A stretch of 64,000 bases of DNA from Chloracidobacterium sp. N (GCF_018304765.1 NZ_CP072642.1:1703819-1767818); one strand, 5' to 3'. Positions 1 through 10,100 are shown, counted from the first letter of the stretch. Program-made: numbers and translations. The notes: generated by a model not told the origin, from the letters alone.

Positions 1-2
1 AC

Positions 3-791
3 GACATGATTGCCCCGCTCATTCGTGACCTTGGGGCGATGCTCGTCATGGGCGCGACGCCACGGGAACTGCTCCTGCAGTACATGGCCAAGCGCGACAG
101 CCCCACCCGTGGGCGCGACCTGCAGATTCACTATGCCGATTTGCAGCGGGGCTTCATCGGTCCCATTTCCCACCTGGGCGACATGCTGCCGGTGATGTGC
201 GGCATTGCGCTGGGCTCCCGTCTGCGGCGCGAATCGCGCGTCTGTCTGGTCTATATGGGCGATGGCGCTTCCTCGACCGGCGCGTTTGCCGAAGGCATGA
301 ACTTCGCCGCCGTGCAGCGGCTTCCTGTGGTCGTCATCGTCGAAAACAACGGCTACGCCTACTCGACGCCAACCAGCCGCCAGATGGCCGTCGAGCGCAT
401 CGTGGACAAAGCCGTGGGCTTTGGCGTCCGGGGCGAGCGGGTTGACGGGAACGATGTTCTCGCGGTGTACGATGTCACACGGCGCGCCGTCGAGCACGCC
501 CGTGCCAGCGGCGGTGTCACGCTCATCGAGGCCGTCACTTTTCGGATGAAAGGCCACGCCGAGCACGACGACCAACGCTACGTGCCAAAAGAACTGCTGG
601 CGGCGTGGGCCGCCAAAGACCCTCTGCAACGCTATGAGCGGTATCTGCTCGAAACCGGACTGGCGACGCCGGACGAACTGGAAGCCATCACGCAGCGGAT
701 TTCCCGGCAACTCGATGACGACGTAGCTTTTGCCGAAGCCAATCCCATGCCCGAACCGGCTTCGGCGCTGCTCGATGTCTATGCGTCCTGA
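3..791 (+). CDS. 2-oxoacid dehydrogenase E1 component, alpha subunit (5' end missing)
   Basis: Thiamine-diphosphate-dependent alpha subunit of a pyruvate or branched-chain 2-oxoacid dehydrogenase, which decarboxylates the 2-oxoacid and passes the acyl group to the E2 lipoyl domain. The thiamine-diphosphate motif is clear: GDGASSTG followed about 25 residues later by ENNGYAYSTP, then the phosphorylation-loop-like stretch RMKGHAEHDD. The frame is open to the left window edge, and the 262 visible residues are fewer than the usual 320-360, so the true start lies upstream and the ATG at position 6 is probably internal. The beta subunit gene is not seen downstream; it must lie upstream or elsewhere. 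Substrate (pyruvate, acetoin or branched-chain oxoacid) cannot be decided from this part. Confidence 0.88.
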   Translation, partial: DMIAPLIRDLGAMLVMGATPRELLLQYMAKRDSPTRGRDLQIHYADLQRGFIGPISHLGDMLPVMCGIALGSRLRRESRVCLVYMGDGASSTGAFAEGMNFAAVQRLPVVVIVENNGYAYSTPTSRQMAVERIVDKAVGFGVRGERVDGNDVLAVYDVTRRAVEHARASGGVTLIEAVTFRMKGHAEHDDQRYVPKELLAAWAAKDPLQRYERYLLETGLATPDELEAITQRISRQLDDDVAFAEANPMPEPASALLDVYAS

Positions 792-818
792 CCACCATCT
801 GCCACGAAAGGTCTGGTC

Positions 819-2378
819 ATGTCCGTTGCCCTTCCGTCGCCTTCGTTTCGTTCCGCGCCGCCGCTGGTCAGCCTGACCAAAGCCTTTCCGACGCCTTTCA
901 AAAACGTCATTGCCACGGCGCGAACGTGCTATTCGGCGCGCGGCATCGTCCGCGACGAAGACATCCAGACCGGATTTGAGCCACTGGCGCAGAGCATCTA
1001 CGAAGCCGGACACCACACGACCTACCAGCACGCCCACTTCCAGTTTGCCCTGGCGAACGTGTCGCGGCAGTTCATCTGGAGCTTTCTGCACGCCCACCCG
1101 TTTTACAACTCCGAGCAGGTCAGCCAGCGGTACGTGCCGGTCAAACCGGGGACGTACTTCATTCCCGCGCTGTCTGGCGAGGCGCTGGCGGTGTATGAAG
1201 CGGCTGTTGCGCGCCAGTTCGACGCCTACCGGACGCTGACCGAACGCTTGCAGCCGGTCGTCGCGGCCGAGTACCGCAAGCTGTTTTCCAAACACGACCC
1301 GCAGCACCCCAAAGTACGCCGCAAAATCGAGAAGCGCGCCATGGAGGTCGCGCGGTACGTCCTGCCCGTGGCCACCTTTGCCTACCTGTACCACACGGTT
1401 TCGGGCATCACGCTGCTGCGCTACTGGCGGCTGTGCGAGCAGTACGACGCACCTGAAGAAACGCGCGCCGTGGTAGGTGCGATGGTGGCGGCGCTGCTGG
1501 CGCACGATCCGCTCTACCAGACGGTGCTGGAAGAACCCCTGCCGCTGGAAGCCACGCTGGAGTTCGACTTTGCCGGGTGGGGAACCTCTGACGGGCAGCG
1601 GCAGGTCTTCCGGCAGGAATTCGATGCGAGCCTGGGCGGGCGGATTTCGCGCCTTGTGGATTGGAAGCCGCAGAATGAAACCCTGCTGGCGGCGACTGTC
1701 CGGGAAGTTCTGGGACTGCCGGCGGCGGCGCTGTCCGACGATGACGCCGTGGCGCTCGTGCTTGATCCGGCGCGCAACCGGCTGCTGGGTGAAAAACTCA
1801 ACCTGACAACGCACGCGAAGCTGACGCGGGCGCTGGCGCATCCGCACTACACCTTCCGCAAGAAACTGAGCCACACGGCGGATTCACAGGACCAACGCCA
1901 CCGGCTGACGCCCGGCTCGCGCCCCCTGCTGGTCGGACATCTCGACGCCGAGCCGGATTACGAAACCCCGGCGCTCATTCGTCTCGACGAACAACTGGGA
2001 CGGTTTTACCGCGAAACCATGGCGCGGACGTGGGAAGCCATCGGACGGCTGAAGGCGCTGGGCGTGGCGGCCAGCGATGCGGCCTATCTGCTCCCCAATG
2101 CTGTCTCGATCCGCTTCACGGAGTCGTCCGACCTGCTCAATCTGCACCACAAGCACCGCATGCGGTTGTGTTACCTGGCGCAGGAAGAGATCTGGCGGGC
2201 ATCGGTCGAAGAAGCCCAGCAGATTCGGGAGATCAACCCCCGGATTGGGCGCTGGCTGCTTCCGCCCTGTGGTCAGCGCGCCGCAGCCGGAGTGCGTCCG
2301 ATTTGCCCGGAGGGCGAGCGGTTTTGCGGCGTCCGCGTGTGGAAGCTCGACCTCGCGGATTACCAGCGTACGTTTTAG
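819..2378 (+). CDS. Double-domain ThyX-like (FAD-dependent thymidylate synthase family) protein
   Basis: A 519-residue protein, about twice the usual 220-250 residues of ThyX, which methylates dUMP with methylenetetrahydrofolate and FAD. The N-terminal half opens with a ThyX-like segment (NVIATARTCYSAR near residue 29) and has the family signature region at residues 89-105, ending VSQRYV. The canonical RHR triplet is replaced here by His-Ala-His (91-93). A second, weaker ThyX-like half has SHTADSQDQRHR in the equivalent position. The start has a GAAAGG about 10 bases upstream. Divergent double-length members of this family are annotated in other bacteria, but whether they make dTMP is not evident from sequence. 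No thyA is seen in the window. Family assignment is firm, enzymatic role is not. Confidence 0.78.
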   Translation: MSVALPSPSFRSAPPLVSLTKAFPTPFKNVIATARTCYSARGIVRDEDIQTGFEPLAQSIYEAGHHTTYQHAHFQFALANVSRQFIWSFLHAHPFYNSEQVSQRYVPVKPGTYFIPALSGEALAVYEAAVARQFDAYRTLTERLQPVVAAEYRKLFSKHDPQHPKVRRKIEKRAMEVARYVLPVATFAYLYHTVSGITLLRYWRLCEQYDAPEETRAVVGAMVAALLAHDPLYQTVLEEPLPLEATLEFDFAGWGTSDGQRQVFRQEFDASLGGRISRLVDWKPQNETLLAATVREVLGLPAAALSDDDAVALVLDPARNRLLGEKLNLTTHAKLTRALAHPHYTFRKKLSHTADSQDQRHRLTPGSRPLLVGHLDAEPDYETPALIRLDEQLGRFYRETMARTWEAIGRLKALGVAASDAAYLLPNAVSIRFTESSDLLNLHHKHRMRLCYLAQEEIWRASVEEAQQIREINPRIGRWLLPPCGQRAAAGVRPICPEGERFCGVRVWKLDLADYQRTF

Positions 2379-2483
2379 GTCCGGCCGACACGGCGCGGGC
2401 TGCGGAGGGCTCATGACGTACAGGCTGGCGGGAAAACCCCGTGTCGGCTAAGCCCCGTCGCAGTCCCAGGAAAAGCCCGTTGC

Positions 2484-2512
2484 TTGACATGCTATGACCG
2501 GGCATCTATGTT
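2484..2512 (+). promoter_or_regulatory. Sigma-70-type promoter for the 2550 TPR gene
   Basis: A perfect -35 TTGACA (2484-2489), a 17-base spacer and a -10 TATGTT (2507-2512) lie 38 bases before the start codon. An inverted repeat TGACCG (2495-2500) / CGGTCA (2513-2518) brackets the -10 element and could be an operator. The start itself is preceded by AAGGA at a good distance. Confidence 0.6.
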
Positions 2513-2549
2513 CGGTCACTTGACTTTTATCTGAGGCAAGGATTGTTTC

Positions 2550-3431
2550 ATGGCGATTGGTGTCAAGCTCACGACCACGCGCAACCAGGAAAAAGCCAAA
2601 GCGAAAGCAGCGCAGGCCGCAACGGCCGCGCCGCCGATGACGCCGGAACGCGAAGAACTGCTCCGGCCGCCGGCTTTTGACCTTTTTCTCCAACGCATCC
2701 GTCAGGCCGTCGAAGAGACTGAAATCCCGTTAGGCAAAATCGGGCTGGCGCTGCTCATGGTGGTTGTGGTTTCAGGCGGGGCCTACTGGTTTTACAGCTA
2801 CAACCAGGCGAAAGGCGAGCAGGCATTTGCCGAGGCGCTGGCGATGTACAACGCCGAAGTCAGGGAAGCGCCAAAGGAAGGTGAGGCAGCCGAAGATGAG
2901 CCGCCCGTTCCCGGCAAAAAGACCTACCCGGACGAAAAAACCAAGTACACCGAAGCCGCCGCCGCCTTTGACAAAGCCGCCGGCTACGCTTCGCAGAGTT
3001 TCATGAGCCGCTACTATGCGGCTTTGTGCCGGCTCAAACTCGACCCGGCCCAGGGCATTCAGGCCCTGCGGGACCTCTCCGTAACTCCTGGTGCCGTCGG
3101 TCAGCTCGCCACCCTCGCGCTGGCGGATGCCCTGGCCGCCGAAGGCAAGGTGGATGAAGCCATTGCGCAGTATCAGCAACTCCGTGAGAAGTGCGCGCAG
3201 GCTGGCAACAATGCCGTGGTTTCGCCGGAGGTCATTGCCTTCGCACTTGGAAAGCTCTACGAAGCCAAACAGGACCCGGCAGCGGCCGTCAAAGAGTACG
3301 CCATTGCAGCCAAGTCACGCAGCATGGCACTGCTTGGGCAGCAGGCTTACCAGCGCCTGGCGGCGCTCGACCCGGAAATGGCCCGTCAGATTCCTGAACC
3401 CAAACAGGGGGGTGAAGACGACACCTTCTGA
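2550..3431 (+). CDS. Membrane-anchored tetratricopeptide-like protein
   Basis: A 293-residue protein with a charged, Ala/Lys-rich cytoplasmic N-terminus, one transmembrane helix at about residues 66-86, an acidic Pro-rich linker (about 105-130), then TPR-like helical pairs to the end, for example around ALADALAAEGKVDEAIAQY. The layout recalls YfgM/BamD-like single-pass TPR proteins that act with envelope assembly machinery, but no specific relative is recognisable. It has its own strong promoter and a Shine-Dalgarno AAGGA. It sits upstream of cdsA and of another membrane-anchored TPR protein, so an envelope role is a reasonable guess only. Confidence 0.75.
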   Translation: MAIGVKLTTTRNQEKAKAKAAQAATAAPPMTPEREELLRPPAFDLFLQRIRQAVEETEIPLGKIGLALLMVVVVSGGAYWFYSYNQAKGEQAFAEALAMYNAEVREAPKEGEAAEDEPPVPGKKTYPDEKTKYTEAAAAFDKAAGYASQSFMSRYYAALCRLKLDPAQGIQALRDLSVTPGAVGQLATLALADALAAEGKVDEAIAQYQQLREKCAQAGNNAVVSPEVIAFALGKLYEAKQDPAAAVKEYAIAAKSRSMALLGQQAYQRLAALDPEMARQIPEPKQGGEDDTF

Positions 3432-3464
3432 GGCGCTCGCTCCGACGGCGCAGCGCCCTGCCCA

Positions 3465-4286
3465 ATGTCCAACCTTGCCTGGCGCGTCATCACGGCGCTC
3501 ATCGCACTGCCGCTGTTGTTCTGGAGTATCTGGCTCCCGACGCCCTTTCTCTTTGTCGGATTCGTCATTCTCGCCACGCTGTTCGGGCTGGTCGAGTACT
3601 TTCACCTCGCCGAAAAACTGGGCTTCATTCCCTTTGTAAGCATTGGCATCTGCGGACTGCTCGGCGTCCATGGACTGTTCTACGCGCGCGCCATTGAATT
3701 TTTGCCGGCGCTGCTGGGCCTGCTGCTCGGCGCCACGATGGTGCAGGGCGTGCTCACCGAACGCGATTTCAAAAAGTCACTTCCTTCCCATGCGGCCACG
3801 CTGCACGGCGTCGTCTATGTAGGGGTGCTGTGTGGTTTTCTCATCGGCCTCAAGCGGCTTGAACCGCCCGAACTGGGCAGCCGGTTTCTCACCTTTTTCT
3901 TTGTAGTCATCATGGCCGGGGACGTTGCGGCGTATTTCGTCGGACGCGCCTTCGGGCGGCATAAGCTGGCGCCGCTGGTCAGTCCCGGAAAAACGATTGA
4001 AGGGGCGGTGGGCAATGTCGGTGGCAGCCTGGCGGCGGCCGTGGCGGTTCATTACGGGTTGTTTCCGGCACTCCCCCTCGCCCACGCCTTGGTTCTGGCC
4101 GTCGTAATGAACATTATCGGACAACTCGGCGACCTGTACGAATCGCTTCTCAAACGCGGCGCTGGCACCAAGGATGCCGCTGCCGTGCTGCCCGGCCACG
4201 GCGGGCTGCTCGACCGACTCGACAGTTTGCTCTTCAATGCGCCGGTGCTTTATTACTATGCACAGTACGGCCTGCCCCCGACCTGA
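3465..4286 (+). CDS. cdsA: Phosphatidate cytidylyltransferase
   Basis: Makes CDP-diacylglycerol from phosphatidic acid and CTP, the branch point for bacterial phospholipids, in the inner membrane. The 273-residue length is typical, the protein is hydrophobic through most of its length with several transmembrane helices, and the family signature is present near the C-terminus: KRGAGTKDAAAVLPGHGG, followed by DRLDSL, with the upstream SPGKTIEGAVGN motif. The stop codon lies in the loop of a GC-rich hairpin. The ribosome-binding site is weak; the gene follows the 2550 TPR gene by 33 bases and is probably co-transcribed with it. Confidence 0.94.
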   Translation: MSNLAWRVITALIALPLLFWSIWLPTPFLFVGFVILATLFGLVEYFHLAEKLGFIPFVSIGICGLLGVHGLFYARAIEFLPALLGLLLGATMVQGVLTERDFKKSLPSHAATLHGVVYVGVLCGFLIGLKRLEPPELGSRFLTFFFVVIMAGDVAAYFVGRAFGRHKLAPLVSPGKTIEGAVGNVGGSLAAAVAVHYGLFPALPLAHALVLAVVMNIIGQLGDLYESLLKRGAGTKDAAAVLPGHGGLLDRLDSLLFNAPVLYYYAQYGLPPT

Positions 4287-4296
4287 CCGGGGGCAG
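4272..4296 (+). other. Hairpin across the cdsA stop codon
   Basis: CTGCCCCCG (4272-4280) pairs with CGGGGGCAG (4288-4296) around a 7-base loop that contains the cdsA TGA. No T-run follows, so it is not a standard intrinsic terminator; it may stabilise the 3' end or modulate readthrough into the next gene. Confidence 0.5.
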
Positions 4297-4366
4297 CCCC
4301 AATGGATGTTTGACCAGGATCGGGCCTGCCGCCCCAGCCCATGCGCCCTGGCCCACAAGACAAAGC

Positions 4367-5188
4367 ATGAAACCATCCACTCTGGCGGTTGCCGTGACGT
4401 GCCTCGTCATCGGCTTTTTCATCGGATTTGCCTACACCAACAGCCGCAACCGGGAGTTCATCCGCGAGCAGGCTGAGAAAGCCCGCGCCGAAGCCTTTGC
4501 CGCCAGCAACCGGACGGCCGGCGGCGCAGCACCCGATGATGACCTGCACCGCAACCCGAACGTGGAGACGGCGCTGGCTGAAGCCGCCAGCAAACGGGAT
4601 GACTTCGACGCCCAAACCCGGCTGGGCATCTTTCTGGCCGAAAACGGCCGCATTCCCGAAGCGCGGGAATGCTTCGAGGCCGCCGTCAAACTCCGCCCGG
4701 ACGACTGGCAGGCGCTGGCCATTCTGGGACGGTTGCTCGCCGCCGAATCGAAATACCCGGAAGCCATCGCCCGGTTCGAGGCGGCCTACAAGCTGCAACC
4801 CAACAATGGGCAGATTGTGGTTGGGCTGGCCAACGCGCTCTTTGACGCCAAACGCTACGAAGACGCCCAGAAGTGGTACGAAAAGGCGCTCACCCTGACG
4901 CCCAGGGATGTCAACGTCATCACCGACCTGGGACTGACGTACTACTTCCGCCGGCCACAGCAGTTGGACAAGGCCATGGCGTACTTCCAGCAGTCGCTCA
5001 GCATTGACCCAAACCACACCCTGACGCTTCAGAACTACGCCATTGCCCTGCTGGATGCCAATCGTCCCGCAGAAGCCAGGCCCATCGTGGAAAAGCTGGA
5101 ACGACTCGCACCCCAGAACGAAATGCTGCCGGCCATCCGGCAGCGGCTGGCCCAGGCGAACACGACCGGCAACATTCCGCCCCACTGA
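4367..5188 (+). CDS. Membrane-anchored TPR protein
   Basis: A 273-residue protein with an N-terminal membrane anchor (residues 2-24, starting MKPSTLAVAVTCLVIGFF) followed by about five TPR units; clear repeat text includes AQKWYEKALTLTPRDVN and AMAYFQQSLSIDPNHT. The start was chosen at 4367 rather than an in-frame ATG at 4310 because it puts the hydrophobic anchor at the N-terminus. TPR arrays bind partner proteins; no partner is indicated. It is 80 bases after cdsA and ends tail-to-tail with the moxR gene, with only 14 bases between them. Confidence 0.78.
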   Translation: MKPSTLAVAVTCLVIGFFIGFAYTNSRNREFIREQAEKARAEAFAASNRTAGGAAPDDDLHRNPNVETALAEAASKRDDFDAQTRLGIFLAENGRIPEARECFEAAVKLRPDDWQALAILGRLLAAESKYPEAIARFEAAYKLQPNNGQIVVGLANALFDAKRYEDAQKWYEKALTLTPRDVNVITDLGLTYYFRRPQQLDKAMAYFQQSLSIDPNHTLTLQNYAIALLDANRPAEARPIVEKLERLAPQNEMLPAIRQRLAQANTTGNIPPH

Positions 5189-5202
5189 CGGGACGGCCCA
5201 AA

Positions 5203-6162
5203 CTAGCGTGGGACAGCCAAGCGCCGGATGATGTCCGTGATGATTTCATCGGGCGTGATGCCGTCAATCTGGGCTTCCGAGCGCAGGACGACCCGGTGCC
5301 GCAGCACCGGCAGAGCCACGGCCTTGACATCATCCGGCGTGACGAACGTCCGCCCATCGAGCGCCGCCTGGACTTTCGCCGTGAGCAGCAACGCCACGGC
5401 CGCACGGGGACTGGCCCCCCACGTCAGGTTGGGTGCGGCCGGCGGACGTGTGGCACGAACGAGATTGACCATGTAGCGGCGGATGCCTTCCTCGACGACG
5501 ACATCCCGAACCGCCGCCCGGCACTGAAGGATGACGCTTGAATCCGGCAGGCACTCCAGCGGGAGCACGTCGAGCCGCCGGGCATTGAAGCCGCTGCTCC
5601 AGTTGGAAACCACCTGGACTTCCTCTTCGAGCGAAGGGTAATCCACGAGAATTTTCAGCAGGAAACGGTCAAGCTGGGCTTCGGGCAGGGGGTACGTGCC
5701 CTCGTACTCAATCGGATTCTGCGTGGCCAGCACCATAAACAGCGGCGACATGCAATGGGTTTCGCCATCCACCGTCACCTGCCGTTCCTCCATGGCTTCG
5801 AGCAGCGCCGACTGGGTTTTGGGCGGTGTGCGGTTGATTTCATCCGCCAGCAGCAGGTCGGTGAAAATCGGCCCCCGGCGAAAGGTGAACACCCCGGTCG
5901 CCGTGTTATAGACGTTCGTTCCGGTCACATCGGCCGGCATCAGGTCAGGGGTGAACTGGATGCGGTTGAACCCGGCCCCGATGACGCGCGCCAGGGTTTT
6001 GACGAGCAGCGTCTTGGCCGTGCCCGGCGGCCCTTCAAGCAGAACGTGACCTTCGGTCAGAAGTCCGGTGAGAATCTGGTCAATGATGGCGTTTTGCCCA
6101 ACGATGACAAGACGCAGTTGCCGCCGGATGAAGTCGGCGACTTCCTGCACAGATGGCCCCAT
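5203..6162 (-). CDS. MoxR-family AAA+ ATPase
   Basis: A 319-residue AAA+ ATPase of the MoxR family. Walker A is GPPGTAKT (44-51), Walker B LLLADEIN (103-110) with the D107-E108 pair, and sensor 1 lies in [11 protein letters not shown], followed by the family text [12 protein letters not shown]. MoxR proteins act as chaperones that mature or insert metal cofactors into partner complexes, often with adjacent DUF58, transglutaminase-like and von Willebrand A genes. None of those neighbours is here; the next gene upstream on this strand is a Uma2 protein. The start has AAAGGAAACC ahead of it. Confidence 0.93.
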   Translation of the reverse strand: MGPSVQEVADFIRRQLRLVIVGQNAIIDQILTGLLTEGHVLLEGPPGTAKTLLVKTLARVIGAGFNRIQFTPDLMPADVTGTNVYNTATGVFTFRRGPIFTDLLLADEINRTPPKTQSALLEAMEERQVTVDGETHCMSPLFMVLATQNPIEYEGTYPLPEAQLDRFLLKILVDYPSLEEEVQVVSNWSSGFNARRLDVLPLECLPDSSVILQCRAAVRDVVVEEGIRRYMVNLVRATRPPAAPNLTWGASPRAAVALLLTAKVQAALDGRTFVTPDDVKAVALPVLRHRVVLRSEAQIDGITPDEIITDIIRRLAVPR

Positions 6163-6186
6163 AAGGTTTCCTTTCCCGACCGTGGT

Positions 6187-7059
6187 TTATGTGCCGTTGG
6201 CGTCGAGTCCCAGTTCGCGCAGCCTGGCCGCCAGACGTTGCAAACGTGCTTCAGCGGCTTCCGCCCGATGACGTTCCGCCTCAGCCTGCTGCCACGCTGC
6301 CTCCGCCCGTTGCCGCTCGGCTTCCGCCCGCTGCCGCTCGGCTTCCGCCCGCTGCCGTTCGGCTTCCGCCCGCTGCCGTTCGGCTTCGATCCGTTGCTGC
6401 GCCAGGGCCGCTTCCTGGGCAGCTTGCGACAGCCGCTGGAGTTCTTCCCGCAGGAGGTCTTCGGGCATGGGCGGCGCCAGAATGGTCTCAACTGGCAGGG
6501 TCAGCCCGGCCAGCACCTGCGATGCGAGCACATCCCCCGGCTTGAGCACCTGCTCCTGATAGGTTGTGGCATCCTCCGCCAGATACAGCGCCACAACCTG
6601 TTTCCGGCGGCCGTCCACAATCCAGTACTCTGGAATCCGCCGCTGCTCATACTCGGCGCGCTTGTCGTAGTAATCGTCTTTCCAGTTCTCGCTTGTGACT
6701 TCGACGACCAGACGCATCGGCTCGCCGAGTCGCAGGACAGCCGGGCCACCCTGCTTCAGCAGACGTTCCCAGTCGTGGCGGTCATACACGGCAATGTCCG
6801 GCAGGCGCGACGTGTCTTCCTCGGTCTGGACGCCGGCATTGACCCGCACGACAAAGGGAAGGTCATGCGCGGCAATGAAGCGCATCATCATCGCGGCCAG
6901 AAAGCTGATGAGCAGTTCGTGCGCGGCAGTGGCCGTGGGCATAGGAACCAGCACCCCGCGCACCAGTTCGTAGCGGGTGTCCGTGCCATCGTCAAAACGC
7001 AGGTATTCCTCGAAGGACATCCGGCGTTCAACGGGCGGAGCCGAAGGCGCGCGTGACAT
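6187..7059 (-). CDS. Uma2-family (DUF820) nuclease-fold protein with heptad-repeat tail
   Basis: A 290-residue protein. The N-terminal 190 residues are a Uma2/DUF820 domain with PD-(D/E)XK nuclease-like residues: PD (87-88), E120-V, a D at 128-129 and K133 followed by AEYEQRRIPEYWIVD. These proteins are widespread in cyanobacteria, Chloroflexi and acidobacteria, and their substrates are unknown. The C-terminal 75 residues are a low-complexity coiled coil built of AEAERQR heptads encoded by 21-bp tandem repeats, a tail style common in this family. The start has GGGGAG ten bases upstream. It lies 24 bases upstream of moxR on the same strand. Confidence 0.85.
   Translation of the reverse strand: MSRAPSAPPVERRMSFEEYLRFDDGTDTRYELVRGVLVPMPTATAAHELLISFLAAMMMRFIAAHDLPFVVRVNAGVQTEEDTSRLPDIAVYDRHDWERLLKQGGPAVLRLGEPMRLVVEVTSENWKDDYYDKRAEYEQRRIPEYWIVDGRRKQVVALYLAEDATTYQEQVLKPGDVLASQVLAGLTLPVETILAPPMPEDLLREELQRLSQAAQEAALAQQRIEAERQRAEAERQRAEAERQRAEAERQRAEAAWQQAEAERHRAEAAEARLQRLAARLRELGLDANGT
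6294..6398 (-). repeat. Five tandem 21-bp units in the Uma2 gene
   Basis: Units begin at 6294, 6315, 6336, 6357 and 6378; the units at 6315 and 6336 are identical (gctcggcttccgcccgctgc plus c) and the outer ones diverge. Each encodes one AEAERQR-like heptad, so copy-number change would lengthen or shorten the coiled coil without shifting the frame. Confidence 0.9.
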
Positions 7060-7137
7060 CGTGCATCATCTCCCCAAAGGTTCTACGGTCAAGACGACCG
7101 GTTTCGAGCAGGCCGGTTCAGGAGCAAAGCCTGCTGG

Positions 7138-10100
7138 CTACAAACCTTCACCGACCGCATCGGTAAAGTTCAACTCACTGGTTGGCGTCAAGCCAAACAG
7201 GTTCTTCCGCACCGGTTGCTGCTCAAGACGCCGGCGCACTTCGGCCAAAAGCTGTCTGGCTTCATCTGTGGCGGCCGGTGAACTGGCGGCCAGCGCGAGC
7301 AAAGCCTGGGCAAACGTCATCGCCAGTTCCTCATCCTGCTGCGCCAGTGCTGCCGCCGCCAGACGGGACAACAACTGCCGCTGTGCAGCAAGCCGCTGGT
7401 CAGCAGCCTCCCGGCTGGCCGATGTGTACGCTGCCGCCGGCCAGGAAACCACCGGCTGCTCATAGACCAAACCGGCGGCCGGCAGGCCGGCGGAAGGCGT
7501 TTGCGGGACAAACTGCACATTGCGCGCCAGCGCCAGCGCCATTCCGGTCTGGTTGGCCGCCAGTGCTGCCCGAATGACCTGCTCCCGATCAGATGAGGCC
7601 CCTTCGCGCAGGGCCTGCACGTAGGCCGGGATGGCCTGCCCTGGCCGGTTCGTCCGTTCCAGAAATTGCCCGTAGGCTTCCCGCGTGCCCGTGGCGTATG
7701 GCATTTGCGCCGCCTGCTCAAAGGTTTTCTGGGCCTCGGTCGTACGCCCCAGCGCGTCCTGCAACACAGCCAGGCAGGTCAGACTTTCCGCATCAGAGGA
7801 CGCGCGGGCTTTACCCAACAGCGCCTCACCGACTGCCGGCTGCTGAAGCACCATGGCGGCCAGTTGCTGAAGTCCGCGCTGCCGTTCCTCCGCCTTCAAC
7901 CGGCGGTCCTGAGCGAGTTCATAGAGTTGCGTCGCGGCTGCTCCCAGATCGCCCGTACGCGCCAGCAGCCGCGCCATCTCAATCCGGTTTTCGGCATCTC
8001 CCGGAAGCAGCCGGTAAAGACGCTCACGCCACTTCAGGGCCGGCGCATAAGCCCCATATTTGGCCGCCAGCGCTGCCGCCTCGGCCAGCACCTGCGGTTC
8101 GGGGCGGCGCTCAACCAGCCGGCTGAGCTGCCGCAGCGCCACCTCGGTCTGCCGCCGCATCAACTGGGCTTCGATGTAGCCCAGGGCAACCCCCAGGCTG
8201 TCATCCTGGGCCATCTGCAACTGGTAGCAGGTTTCCAGAAACGCCGTGGCTTCCTCCGCTTTGCCTTCGTTCAGCAGCAGGTAGCAGGCATGTTGTGCCC
8301 GCTGAATGGCTCCCGTGTCGTTCGGCGCATCCGGCGTGGCCGCAGCCGGAGCGGCGACAAACGCCTTGAGGCGTTCGACGGCCGCCGCCGTGCGCCCACT
8401 GCGTATAGCCACTGCCGCCTGCGCCATGACGAGCCACTCGGGTTCGACCGCGACCGTCTCCGGCTCGGAAATGTACAGGTCAGGGGGCGCCTCCTCGCGC
8501 ATTCGCCCGAACAGCGTCTGGCGCAGCGTCACCATGTCGCGCAGTTCGCGTTCGGCCTCGGCGTAGGCTTTGGAAGCCACCAGCGCCGTTGCCCAGGCCC
8601 GCTGCACCTTGGATAGCGCACCGGCAAGGGTGTCGCTGCCAGGGACATCGTCGCTGTACAGGTCATAGTCGCCACGGGCATAGGCCGTGATGATCTGGTT
8701 GGCCAGGCGCTCGCTGGTCAGACGGTACAGCGGCAGCCGCGTCCGCTCCGGCAGGGCCTCGGTCAGGGTCAACTGCAGGCCAAGGCGGATGTCATCCGGG
8801 GTTGCCGCCAGAACCTGTACCAGCGCCGGCACGATCAGCGACTCCCGACCGGACTGACTGCGGGCCAGCGTGCAAAGCAGCGTCACCAGCGGTTCATAGG
8901 TGTCCTCATCGGCGCGCTCCCGCAGCCGGGCGACAAGATAGGCTTCCACCGGCGGTAGGGCTTCGTTGAGCAGGTCGTACCGGGCCAGCACTGAGAGAAA
9001 CGTCAGGTGGGCGGCAAGCTGGTTGCGTCGTCCGGCGAGCATCCGCCGCCACGTCCCCAGGGCGGCTGTCCGGTTGCCCATTTCATAGAGGGCGGCGCCT
9101 TCGGCCGCCATGGCTTCCGGGTCTTCCGGGGCCAGTTCACGCGCCAGCCGCGCATGCTCCAGGGCTTCGGGGTGGCGTTTGCGCGCACACAGAAAATAGG
9201 CCAGTGCCGTCTGTGCTGATGCCGAACGGGGAGAAGCTTCTGTTTCGGCCACCAGGAAGCGCAGGGCATCCGCCGCCCGCGAGTCATCCAGAGTCAGCCA
9301 GACGCCATAGTTGCGCGCCGTGCGAAACCAGTCTTCCCCGGTGAGTTCGCGTGCCGGGTCCGGCTTGCGGTTGGCCTGCTCGCCTATCGGCCGGATACCC
9401 AGCACCTGCCGGTACAGGTTTTCGACCTCCGGCGACCGGTTTCGGAAGTAGAGTTCAAGTTGCGCCAGCCGCGCCTGCTGCCAGGCAACCGGCTGTCCGG
9501 CGTTCTCAATGGCCAGCCTTGCCAGTTCCTTCTCGCGCACATAGACCAGAAAGTTGATGAGCTGAAGCTGATAGGGCGAATAGCTGGCAGCCAGTTTCCG
9601 CATGGTTTGCCGATCCCCCTGCTGGTGGAGCAGCTCCAGAAGCCGCATCACAAGCGGATTTTCTTCCGTGACAAGCGCGCCGGTACGTTGCTGGTAATAC
9701 TGCTCCAGTACCGTCCGCTCGGCCGCCACATCCCCAACGTTGCGGCAGAAGTCAGCCTTGGCGGCCGTGAAGTCGAAGGCCCCGGGAAAGCGGGCACGGG
9801 CTTCCTCAGCCGTCAGCAGCGCAAGCGCCGCCTTGGTGTCCAGACGGGATTCATAGAAGGACAGCAGCGCCCGCAGGGCATTCACATAGTTGGCATCTTC
9901 TGCCGACGTCTGCTTTGCATAAGCGTCATCCTTGCGGCGCAGCAGCGCCTGCTCCGTCGCCCGGTACAAGCCCAGATTGGCGGTGATGCTGGCCAGACGC
10001 TCAAACTCGGCCGACCCGACAACAGCCCGCGTCAGGCGTTGCGTCAGCGCCTCATCCAGTTGGGCAAGCTGGGCCGCCGTGGCATAGCCGCGGATGACCT

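Noticed and set aside
5755-7056. Long plus-strand open frame across moxR and the Uma2 gene
   Set aside because: Low-complexity Pro/Leu/Arg text antisense to two well-supported genes; typical of high-GC shadow frames.
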